Below, one piece after another: positions 11,223 to 23,000 of a stretch of 64,000 bases of DNA. The position numbers were made by a program, and so were the translations under genes. The notes below the pieces were generated by a model that worked only from the letters and a program-made list of their open reading frames with translations, did no database searches and had not been told where the DNA came from. Position 1 is the first letter of the stretch. Each line of letters starts with the position of its first letter. Origin of the DNA: Beaufortia kweichowensis (lineage: Eukaryota > Chordata > Actinopteri > Cypriniformes > Gastromyzontidae); assembly GCA_019155185.1 (NCBI GenBank), contig CM032808.1, positions 434,439 through 498,438 of the forward strand, in the 5' to 3' direction.

Positions 11223-14200
11223 CTCTGGTGTCATTGATCGTGCTGTCTGAACATTTAATGTAAAGCACATGTGACCTCAACATCATGTCAAATCTTCTGC
11301 TCAAAATTAAACTCACAAGCAAACAGACAGATATGTACATAAATATCCAGTATATTCATCTAAAGCTTGAAATATATTATTACTCTTATCTGAAGACCTT
11401 GAGAGATATTGTCAGCTCTACAATCTCTAACAGAAAGAAAACATCATCTTTTCTCAGCGTGTTACCTCGTTTCCCATGATGCATCTGTGTGAACTATTTC
11501 CCACATTCCAGATTCGTTGTGAAACTTCTCCACCGTAACAAATGTGGTATCTCTCTGATATGACGATCATCACAGATTAGTTATATCACAGACATAAAAG
11601 AATATTACAGTATAATAATTACAACGCTGTTTTTTAGAAGGACTCACTATATCTCCAGAGTGTCTTGGGTTTCCGGCAACAAAGCGTGACAAATCGACTT
11701 CCCCCTTAAAAAAAACCCCGAATGATTCAAATAGGGCTGATTTCAAATGTCTTGTGTCTATTGACATAACGACTGATAGACTCACCGCTTTATAGACGGG
11801 GTGAACCTGCTCCAGCACATCACCAAACGTGCGGTTGTCTGGAGCTTTATCTGCTAGCGGATCCTTGAGTAGATTAAAGAGTTTGTCTTCATCAAAGAAT
11901 GGGGGTTCAGGACCATTGGGCAAGTCTGCTACGCTTCCCTGCGGAAGATTTGTTTATTCAGATCAGCAGCTGCGACAGAACATTCGAGTTCAAATGAAAC
12001 GCTGAAATGTTTCAGCACCTCAGCTAAAGCTTTGGCCAGGCCTCTGTATCGCTGGATATACGCCGAGAGGGTGTGAGGACCAAAGATGGTGGACGCGCCC
12101 TCGTAACGCTGGATCTACAGACAAGCGTTCGAAAAGACTGAGCGAACAGCAGATTCATCAGGCATCTTCATTGCAGTATTACAGGTGTTTCATAAGTACC
12201 TGATACTCTTCATATGTAGTGATGTAGTGAGTGTAGATGTTACAGAGTCCAGCGACAACCACTTCAGTGTTAGTGAACAGTGGCCCCTGCTCCAGCTCCT
12301 GAAAACAATCATTAACAATAACAACCCATCTGAATATGGATATTAAGATTTAGCAGTAAATGGGACTGTGTTTAACCTGTTTGACTGCCTCACGAATTCT
12401 TCTTCCTGACATGGTGCTGGAACAAAAGAGAAAATCATTACAGAACAAATACATAGAAGCATGTCCTTGCAGTAGATAAGAACGAGTAAGTAAGACAAGC
12501 AGAAGTTCACTGTTTAAACACAATGTTTCATTCACATGTATGCCTTTATCCAAAGAGACTGTGTGCGTTTGTATTACAGTTTTATCAGTATATGTGTGTT
12601 AGGAACACGTGACCTTTTATGAACATAGCTTTTACAAAACAATTTTTTCAAAGACATTTAAACCAATGAATGAAAATGCTGTTTATAATGACTTTGGACA
12701 CTGTGGTTGACGCTAGTGAAGCTGAATAGAGTTGTGTTAATATATTGAATGTATTGATGAGAAAAAAATGAATACATGAGATAAATATAAATAAATATAT
12801 GAGAAGTGCCCTTTTTCCACTTGAACCCCTGCCCCTCAAAATGTCTGCGCACGTCCCTGCGAGGTGGTTATAAAGACACTTTTGTCTGACTGGCTTTATG
12901 TATCAACAAGAACTCACGTGAACTCTCCAGGAACAGCAACTATGACAAAAGAGCCAATCGTGATGATCTGAACGTCTACGATGGCTGGATGCCACGGGAC
13001 AGGATCATTCATCTGCAGATGAAACATAAACATCTTCAGCGAGACTGACGTGTGTCGGTCATGACAGCTGGAGAAGCTCTGCTTTATCATCTGACCTCTC
13101 CTGTGCTAAAGAGGATAGGTTTGGGATGATGACAAGCTGTGGTTTCTTTAGAAGGAGGCCCAACAAGTATATCTCTAATGAAATCCCAGAAAGGGTCTCC
13201 ATCTGTATCCCCTGATCACAATAGAAAACACAGAATCACACACCAATCAAAGATCTAATCGAGGACAATATAAAGTCCACCTGTAGACCTTAATTCTGCA
13301 CGTGTGTTTAATTCTAATGTTGATCGAATTTTTGGCATCTTCTTGCCTTGTACGAAGTTGAACTCTCCGCCTCCATCGGTGGTACCAGCAGCAAAACTGT
13401 GACCCAGAGCGGGTTTACATGTCCGGCCCTGAGTACAAAAACAACCGTCGCATGACTACGACATGACTGCAGGAGTGTTCCAGCTTCAGGACATGCTGAA
13501 GAGGTTTTACTCACAGTATGAGTGGAGTTAAATGGCACACTTTCATCTGTCATATTAACCCACTGATGAGCCGCGTGTATTGAGCCGTGTAACTCCTGTG
13601 ACGCGCCGCTGTACAGCTCCTGTAGATCAAACGCACTTATCGTTTACAGCAACACGCCATCGGCAACACTCTGCTAAATCAAACATACCTTGGCTTTGTT
13701 ATAGATGTTCTCTCCTATAGTCCTGGTGCTTTCAAACATGTCTTCACCCGGACCAAAAGCAATACAAGCTTTTTTCTGAAAGACACATTCTTATAAGCCT
13801 GTTTTCTTTGTTTTTGGATAAATGTTTTAGAGGTGTTTCTTGTCACAATATTTGTTGCTCTTTGACACAGAAAGTTTTTGTTATTGAAGAACAAACATAC
13901 AAATGAAATGGCTCATGTATTACCATTGTATCGTATACTCACTCACATGCACATCTCATCTCTAGTTTATCATTCGAGATTATATATCAGTAATAGTTTA
14001 TTACTGTTGAAACACATTTTCATTTGAATTCTACATTCTTACATTTTAATTGAAATGGAAATTGTCATTTTCAAAATGAGTTCCGAGCAGCACACAGCCC
14101 TGTTCATTTCATCAGATTTTTAGTTTTGAAAGGGTTTAAACATAAAATAATGCTATTTGTATTTTATTTTTAATTTATTATCATCAAAACATTTTTTTGA

Positions 14201-17200
14201 AAAAGATCTTATTTTAAACTACGAAGCTGTCAAATGCTTCATTCTGATTGGCTAATGAACGTTCTATAAAGGTATCCATTACTTTTCAGTTCATGCACAC
14301 CTATAGTTCTAGATCTGTCGAGCGCTTTACAGTTCACTTCACCGAGTTTAACTGAAATAACTGTTAAAGGTTTTACTGCAGCATACAGTCCATTTCAGCT
14401 TCATCTGACGCTTATAATATTAAACTTTAACGTGCAGTTTAATTTCAATACATTAAGCATTACCAAAATAAATCTACAAATAAATACAGTGAATAGAATA
14501 AATAAAACAATTAGATAGAAAAGACAGAATGAATTAAATAATCACTAGTTTTTTCTCTTCATGATGATAAAATAAAATTAGAACAAATAAATGCACTTGG
14601 ACACACAAATCTGACCCGTGTGTGTATGATATAAGAGTAACTCACTCCTCCGATGGGACAGGAGCTGTTAAGATAGTCACACTTTTCTCCTGTATTCACA
14701 CAGACAGGACCGCGAATGTTTGGAGATGAATCTCCCAGATTACTGGAGGAAAATCCGGCTACAAACGGACCCTGCGGGGAAACCAGCAACATTCGGTACA
14801 CTAAACACCATATAATTATAATTTCAACATCATATCATGCATTTCTAAAGCAAACAGACAGTTCATATCCCACAATCATTTTAATCCGCGTCCTCCAAAA
14901 AAACTATTGACTGAATATGCCCTTGACTGGTTGTGATCCAGTCAACTAATAAAGACACAGTTCATTAAACCGTGATGGATGAGAGATCTGTATTAACTAC
15001 AATTAATCTTTTACCTGTCCAGGTAGGAAGCCAAGGTTTTTCTCCTTTTCAAACGCGTAGGAAGCATAGCCCAGATTATCTGAGCTCACCATGCGATTGG
15101 TGTAATTCATACTGACCGGATGAACGGCAAACCAGCTGAGAGGTAAAACAAAGCAAATAAATCACTTATCAACGCCAAAGGAGTTCCTAAATACTGATGT
15201 ACATATTGATCTCAGTGACATTTATAGAACCGTTTATAATGTATCTGAATGAACACTGTGATTACAATGAAAGCTGCTGTATAAATACCTGAGCAGACCC
15301 ATACCATCTCCATCCAGATCTGTAAACTTCATAATTACAATCTGCTTATCTGTGTTATATTCATACCTACATGAGATACAAGAAGAAGTTAATATAATGA
15401 CACACACGTGATTTTCTCTTATCAAATGTTAAAGGAGATTTTAAATGTGATTTCATCCTTTTGCCTTGTGAAAATTACTTTTGCTTTAAAATTACTTGAT
15501 TTATTTGATAACAGATCAGGTTTTAATTGGTTGAACTGCATTACGTCTGTATTACAAGGGAAAATACTGCCCTTAAAGGGGGGGATTTAAATTTCCCTTG
15601 AGCTTTAGACATATACAGTAAGAGGATATATTAAAAACTAAAGGATCCTGGAGAAACAGTTTGGGGTTCTTCACACTGTCACACCAGCAGAACCGTCAGG
15701 AGGAACTCAAGACACTTTTATTGACAAAGAGCAGTTCTCTGAAGAACCATTTACAGTCTTGACAGTTCTTCCAGAAACTTATGGGATCATTTAGACACTT
15801 TAAATTCAGTTCTGAAGTTCTTCAGAGTTCCTCCTGACGGTTCTGCGGTGTGACAGTGTGAAGAACCACACACGGTTTCTCCAGGACCCTTTAGTCTTTA
15901 CAGTGTAGGTTGAAAATATTGTGGAAAAAGATCTAGAAATTGTTTTTTTTTACTGCAAAAAACTTTTATATTATTATTACACTTATATTACACTCAGTGA
16001 ACAAAATGCATCAGAATTGATTCAACACATGAATAAAAGAAGCAAACCTTTTTCTCTCCTCTTCAGGGTTGTTCAGATATGAATGTGGGCTTCTGTTCAA
16101 ATTGCTATCCATCAGTTCTCCTTTATTTATGAAAATCCTTCCAGGCTTTATGTTCCCGTGAGCTATATCAATGCTCTGACAAATGTGAATTAAATGATAA
16201 AAACAGTTCAAAATAATTCATCTGAAGGGTTATGATTATATGTTACCATATCACAGATGTGTTTAATGTGAGACTTTTACAGTGAAAACATACCCTGACT
16301 ATTCCATTGACCAAGGCTTGTATAGATGGTTTAATGTAGCCGCTACTGGTGATCATAAAGAGGGTGTACTGGAAATATCCAGCCAGACCTGAATGTGTGT
16401 GTGTTCCACTCATCACCACATTGTCCTGTCTGTAGAGATCTCCATACTTCACTTTAAGCTCTCGCAAAACCTGCCGTCAATCAAGAGCAATGACAAACCT
16501 AAAAAAACTAAAACGCATGTGACTTATTTGTAGAATTTAAACACAGGATATTTGTTTTTCTTTCTTTTCACAGTCTCATATATTTTGATCACATCAGAAG
16601 TTTTTATGTCTTTTACATCTAATAACATCAAGCAACGTCGTCATGTAAGTAAAATGATATTTCCTATTATTTTTACATTTAAATGATCACTGACATTTTA
16701 ATTATGTGTTACATGTATATTAGTTATATTGTGTTTTGGGAGGGTTGAATATCATTTACTAAAGTGTTTTTTTTTTCATCGTTTTCTTTATAGATTTATA
16801 CTATCTGTGTCAATAGTCAGATTGAAACAGATCTAGATGAAGTGTGGATTACCTCCAGTCTCAGTCTTTGTGAGACCATGCCGATGTCAGCCGTGACAAA
16901 CACAACTCTTTGGCTTCCATCATCCACGATAAAAGCTCTGCTGTACAGACGCGTGTGGATGCCTCGTGCCGTCTGCTCGGTGTTGGCGTATCCCATCTTT
17001 CCTCAAAAAATAACAACAAATAAATCACATGGTTATGACACATGATTAAAGCAAATGGCCTTGCACATTATCAGTCTGTAAGAACTGTTGAATTGACAGC
17101 CTCACCTACAAGCAAACAAAGTCCAAGTGACATGAGTTTAATCTAAAGCTGATATCCAGAACAATAAAAACAAACTGACCAGAGGCACATCAGCTACAGG

Positions 17201-17581
17201 TCCCGTACAGTCTGCTCGACCTACACCGATCAGATACTGCTTCTCTGGAGGTTTCGCTGTGGGTTCCACTGATTCTACTGAACAAAATCATTCACATACA
17301 TTATTCAAACTGAACTGTTAGATAAACGGTCTAAAACTACTAGTTAGTTCTTGTTTTGTCCTGCTACAGTATATCCCAGAATGCCCTAAAACACAAACCC
17401 TATGAACATGCAATTATTTCGTGCATTTAATAATTACTATGTAATGATTACTTTTCTCTGAATCCAATTTGAGGGCTAAGACGACTATTAATCCCACCGA
17501 GACAGCTGTCATTAACAGGAACAGAACTACGAGTGAGATTTCCAGAGCGTTGAGACGACAGCACACAGTCTTACGAGCCAT
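10885..17581 (-). CDS. asah2: Neutral ceramidase (N-acylsphingosine amidohydrolase 2)
   Basis: Twenty coding exons in transcript order: 17581-17452, 17277-17180, 16996-16853, 16470-16294, 16175-16048, 15366-15289, 15135-15015, 14771-14646, 13775-13689, 13619-13515, 13428-13347, 13211-13096, 13012-12918, 12416-12377, 12298-12200, 12114-12019, 11938-11786, 11704-11648, 11554-11466, 11083-10885. All phases agree and give 739 aa, the usual length for fish. The enzyme hydrolyses ceramide to sphingosine and fatty acid at the cell surface. Residues about 13-37 form a signal anchor (type II membrane protein). Predicted zinc ligands lie in GIHTRLYSRAF (His90), SGTHTHSG (His148/150), GEFT (Glu494) and NIYTHY. 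The nucleophile serine is about 308 in GDSSPN, where most family members have GDVSPN. The Ser/Thr-rich mucin box of mammals is absent. Intron 11 has a GC donor at 13346-13345. Confidence 0.96.
11086..11220. repeat. (CA)n microsatellite, compound
   Basis: Two CA runs (about 11,086-11,113 and 11,188-11,218) are separated by three copies of a CACACACCCTTATAATATCA-type unit. The run abuts the acceptor of the last asah2 exon, so its complement serves as the pre-acceptor GT tract. Confidence 0.9.
15614..15906. mobile_element. Foldback MITE in asah2 intron 5
   Basis: The left arm about 15,635-15,710 and the right arm about 15,827-15,897 are reverse complements over roughly 70 bp (CTGGAGAAAC on the left, GTTTCTCCAG on the right; GTGTGACAGTGTGAAGAACC on the right against GGTTCTTCACACTGTCACAC on the left). 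The loop is about 115 bp and there is no open frame. A weaker relative lies at about 18,490-18,660. Confidence 0.8.
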
Positions 17582-18169
17582 CGTCTTTCACCTGACACAC
17601 ACACATGTACACATACACAAAATACAAACACAGGTTATTGTGTGTATTTAATATACACTCCAACCCTACATTATCTTTTCTGATAAACAAAGAGTATTAC
17701 ACAAAGATTCATTTGATCAATTTTTACATGTTACATTATTAAACATTTCTGCAAATGTATTTTCTTGTTCATATTTATCTTTGAAATAAAACATTTTAAC
17801 CGGTTAAAACTGTCTCCGCCCCACAGGTGGTTATTTTACTGTTCACTTTAATATTTCATAGTTAAATTCTAATCTGAACATGACAAACTATATATTGATG
17901 GAAAAGTATAAGACTCGAGAATAAATATTTGACACATTTTCATAACAATAAAAAATGTTATTTGCAAATGTTATTTCTAAAAACACCTAAAAACAGTTTA
18001 ATAAATAACAAAAACTAAAATAAAAAATAGTGCATTTTCATATGTAAAAGTATTTGTAAATGTATTTTTCTTATGCGCATTGACAATATACACACAGACA
18101 GAGATGTGCCATTATAATACTATTAATCATAATCATAAAAAGATCCCCTTCAGTGTGTTAAGAACTCAC

Positions 18170-18245
18170 CTGTGCTGCTTTCAAAAGAAACCTCGAGGAC
18201 TGAACTCAAGACAGAGACGAATCAAGTGCAAACGTATCCTGCACA
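18170..18245 (-). other. asah2: Probable asah2 5' non-coding exon
   Basis: On the minus strand, GCACAG followed by GTGAGTT gives a strong donor at 18,169. The matching acceptor is GTGTGTCAG just before the start-codon exon (about 17,592). The 5' limit is set by the TATA box upstream and is approximate. Confidence 0.6.
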
Positions 18246-18271
18246 CTGAACAGGGACAAAGGTAATACACA

Positions 18272-18279
18272 CTTTTATA
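18272..18279 (-). promoter_or_regulatory. TATA box, probable asah2 promoter
   Basis: TATAAAAG reads on the minus strand about 27 bp before the predicted transcript start near 18,245, which is correct spacing for a core promoter. Confidence 0.55.
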
Positions 18280-18289
18280 GCCTGCATTC

Positions 18290-20049
18290 AGTATTAACAA
18301 ACTCTCAGATTAGATAAGATTAGTTGCACAACTATTAAGACCTTATAAAGATGTTCATTTTGACCATAAAGATAACTTAGCTTAATAATAAATACAACAA
18401 CTATCAACATTAAATATGTGGTAAATTACAAAAAATAAATTTGTATGTATATTAACTACCATTCAAAAGTTTGGAGTCACTTTACTGTAAAAATGAAATA
18501 TCCTTGGGGAACCATTTAATGTTCTTCACATGCCACACCGACTGTCAGGAGGACCCAGATGGCAGATCTCTGAGGAACTTCAGAACTAAGTTTTTGCAAG
18601 AACTACCAAGAGTGCTAATGGATCCACCAGGATGTAAGGCACTTACAATACATTTAGGCACCACATGATATTTGAAGTACCTATTCTATTCTTTTCACAT
18701 TTCTGTCAATTCTAGACAGAGTACGACACTATAGATGATCAAATATAACACAGTTACATTTGTGCTGTTCCATAATTCAGATGAGTTTATTATTATTCTA
18801 AAAGATATAAGGTATAAGAATAAATAAGTGATCCAACACCTTTGAATGTTAGTGTAAATTCACTACCAGTTAAAAGTTTAGACCCAACCACATCATTAGG
18901 CCTTTAGGGTTAGGGTTTTTACATTCACATGATCAGATTTATGAAATAACACAAGGAAGAAACATTGTGTAAGGATCAAGAAACAAGAGAATAAAAGATA
19001 TCTCTGAAAAGATAATCTTAATCTGTTTTCACACACCGTTCATTCTCATGAAGAGCATCCTGGACGTTAAAACAGCTATATGAAAAACACAAATAACTGA
19101 TAGCGTCAATATGGAAAGCCTTGCTGGAAAACGTTACATATCAAAGTAACAATGCCATCCTGTGCTAATATGTGTAATTTATTTGTTTGTCAGTGGAGAA
19201 ACAGGTCCCATGACATGAAGGTTAGCAGCTTGTTGTGTGGATTGGTCAATGTGACAGATAATATGTTCTGGCTCCAGGAGAAAATCATTCAGATCCTGTT
19301 TTCAGTCAAGCAAGAACTCATTGAGAATAACATGTTAAAACACGACAAAAATAACCACCAAAAAAACCATAAAAAATAAATACATACAACATGGGAGGAA
19401 TGGTTAAGGACAAGTAAATAAGTTTCAGTGATGGACAGACAGAACTGAATCCTTCCATTCGATGATGAAGAGACAAGTCTGATTCAAGCACATGTAGTTC
19501 TGCTGACCGCCTTAAATATATAATTATATATAAAACGTCTAGTACACAACACTTGTTGTTGTTTCTGAAAAAACATAAATACATGATAACAGCTGAATGC
19601 CTGAACACTGTTCAGTATCAAAAACCATTAAGGCACTTGAGGGACAAAATTCTTTTTACGTGAAAAAACCTGAATAATAAAGCATTAGTTTGAAAGATAC
19701 AAACTCCTCTGACGGCACGTGTTTTTTAGTAGACCGCTAGAAAACTTTGTTTCGACCTGGGTAAACAGAATCTTGAAAAGACGCTGTAAACAGGACAGGA
19801 CGTAATGAGATTAAAGCCACATTATTGGTAAAAAACCTCAATGACTGGGGCAAATAAGACAAGCAGACAGAAGAAAATGACTGGACCATGTCTGCTTTGG
19901 CCTGAAGTGTTATCCTAAAGCCATAAACACTTATCTATAGATCCAAGGTCCCATGAGAATGTTACCGGAGGAACGAGAGGCTTTGGACAAGACAAATTCA
20001 TCTTCAGGTTTAGGTGTTGTGGCACTTTGGGAACATGATGTGAAAATTG
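18290..20049. other. asah2-sgms1 intergenic region and sgms1 3' UTR
   Basis: Contains a degraded relative of the foldback MITE (about 18,490-18,660), a GGGTTAGGGTT stretch near 18,900, and the likely sgms1 3' UTR nearest 20,050. A TTTATT at about 19,170 would be a polyadenylation signal in the sgms1 sense. No other gene is recognised. Confidence 0.45.
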
Positions 20050-23000
20050 TCAGTCCGAGTCTATTCGCGTGTACTTCACGTGTCTTAACTGCAGCGATCT
20101 CCAGGTGAAGGGCTTCAGATAGCTGCGAGGAACAACATCTGTAACGTTCTCTTCCAGGTACAGGAAAAATCTGTACCACCACACTCGGGTAAAGAAGTTG
20201 CTCTGGGGCATCTCCTTGAGTGTCTAAAGATATCATCACAGGTCAAGCGTTAAGAGCACATCACCATCAGCTGACACAGAGCTTTTGATGAAAGGAAACA
20301 ATCGTACCTGCTGGTTGGCCATTGTGTGGTACCACCAGAAGAGACGTGTGGTAATAAAGTAAGCCACCACCACATCGATGGTGTAGTGATCATGAGCAAG
20401 AAGAATACAAAACACTCCCACTGCACTCAGAGCCCAGCAGCCCCAGTGATACCAGTAAAACCTTCTGGGAGAATCTGCAAAAAAATAAATAACAAGGAAT
20501 CTACAGCAGTGGGCAAAAGTAATGACTGGAAAACATTTGCTTTTAATGAACCTACGGGTTTAAGTAAAGCATAAAAATATAAGGTATATACTACAAAATG
20601 GAGAAAACTTTGTTAATGTAATTGTTTGACAAAACAAACTATAGCATATCAGTGATTAAAGGTTTCATGTAAAGTTTTCTCAGTTAGGAATATTTTGCTG
20701 ATCACCCACAGCAGTCAAAAAACTTTGCTCATGTGTTGTGTGTCATTTTTTGACCCTCTTAAAATTCTTCTCAAAGCTTCAGTTTACAAAGTTTACACAA
20801 AACACACATACAAAATCTTTAATTCGTCTACAGAAACACATTTAGATAATGACCAAAGACATTTTATTTGACAGCTTTTGTACTTTGTATAAAGAGATTT
20901 AGAGGGCAGTAAAGTCTGAATGTGTTCAGTGAGGTTCATGTTTGAGTTCAGTTGCAGATTGACACAGTAAACCAGTGATATATTGTCTAAGCTTTGTGTC
21001 ATGGTTAAAAACTCACTACAATGTCATTGTACGGTGTAACTTCTCACTGTTTTATATATGGTGTTTACATACATTTGGCTATAGGGTATAATGTGATGAA
21101 ATGACGTGAGCATGTGTTTGTCCACTAGAGGTCATCAGATCTCACTCACATTCTTTCATAAAGAGATAGGTCAGGGTGAGCATGACGGTGTGACCGCTGT
21201 ACAGGTAATCTCCACACATGTTATGAGAGCCGGTGATGGTCAAACCCCCTCCGGCGATCATCTTCATCACCCGCCGCATCTGAGACTCCCAGTCGCCATA
21301 CACCTGCCAAAACAAACACAAGCGTCAGCCACCTGACATTCTGCCTCATGATGCTGTCTGATGAAGAAAAAACAAAACTGAGATCTCTTTAACATCTCAA
21401 ATATTTCTCCTAGACAGAAATGAGGTTACTTAAAAGAAGACATTAAAAGAAGACCTTTACTTGAGTCTCCTGCTTCTCACATTTGTCTCCTGAAACATAA
21501 ACTCTACAACTCTCACAATGGTCTCTATGAAAGTTTTAAAAGTCAACATCACACACTAGAGACTCTACGTTCAAAAGAGATCTCAACAACATCACACACT
21601 GAGCTCACATGTTTCTTTTTAGGTATAGAGACTCTACGTTCAAAAGAGATCTCAACAACATCACACACTGAGCTCACATGTTTCTTTTTAGGTATAGAGA
21701 CTCTACGTTCAAAAGAGATCTCAACAACATCGCTGTTACGGGTTCGGTGTACCTTGAAGACAAGGAAGCTCGGAGACAGGAATACACGCAACAATCTTTA
21801 CTGGAAACAGGATAATCATAACACAATACACATTTAACATAACTTTAACACCAGACAAAGACAAGGGAGAAATGCAGGGTATATATACAAGTCCTTGATG
21901 ATGGTGAGCAGGTGCAGGTGATAACAGCAGACGAGTGAGTGGGAACAGGTGAGAGGAGTGCAAGGGATCATAGGAAATGGAGTCCGGGAGAACACATGGT
22001 GCTGTGACAATCGCGCACTGAGCCCAGATGTTTCTTTCTAGGTATAGAGACTCTACGTTCAAAGAGATCTCAACAACATGCAGCACACTGAGCCCAGATG
22101 TTTCTTTTTAGGTATAGAGACTCTACGTTCAAAAAGAGATCTCAACAACAGCACACTGAGCCCAGATGTTTCTTTTTAGGTATAGAGACTCTACGTTCAA
22201 AAGAGATCTCAACAACCAGCACACTGAGCTCACATGTTTCTTTTTAGGTATAGAGACTCACGTTCAAAGAGATCTCAACAACAGCACACTGAGCCCAGAT
22301 GTTTCTTTTTAGGTATAGAGACTCTACGTTCAAAAGAGATCTCAACAACATGGCACACTGAGCCCAGATGTTTCTTTTTTAGGTATAGAGACTCTACGTT
22401 CAAAGAGATCTCAACAACATAGCACACTGAGCCCAGATGTTTCTTTTTAGGTATAGAGACTCTACGTTCAAAAGAGATCTCAACAACATCGCACACTGAG
22501 CTCACATGTTTCTTTTTAGGTATAGAGACTCTACGTTCAAAAGAGTTCTCAACAACATCGCACACTGAGCTCACATGTTTCTTTTTAGGTATAGAGACTC
22601 TACGTTCAAAAGAGTTCTCAACAACATCGCACACTGAGCTCAGATGTTTCTTTTTAGGTATAGAGACTCTACGTTCAAAAGAGTTCTCAACAACATCGCA
22701 CACTGAGCTCAGATGTTTCTTTTTAGGTATAGAGACTCTACGTTCAAAAGAGATCTCAACAACATCGCACACTGAGCCCAGATGTTTCTTTTTAGGTATA
22801 GAGACTCTACGTTCAAAAGAGATCTCAACAACATCACACACTGAGCTCACATGTTTCTTTTTAGGTATAGAGACTCTACGTTCAAAAGAGATCTCAACAA
22901 CATCGCACACTGAGCTCACATGTTTCTTTCTAGGTATAGAGACTCTACGTTCAAAAGAGATCTCAACAACATCGCACACTGAGCTCACATGTTTCTTTTT

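Noticed and set aside
19931..20239. 102-residue minus-strand frame over the last sgms1 exon
   Set aside because: It is the wrong frame; the homologous frame (TLKEMPQSNFFTRVWWYRF) ends at 20,050.
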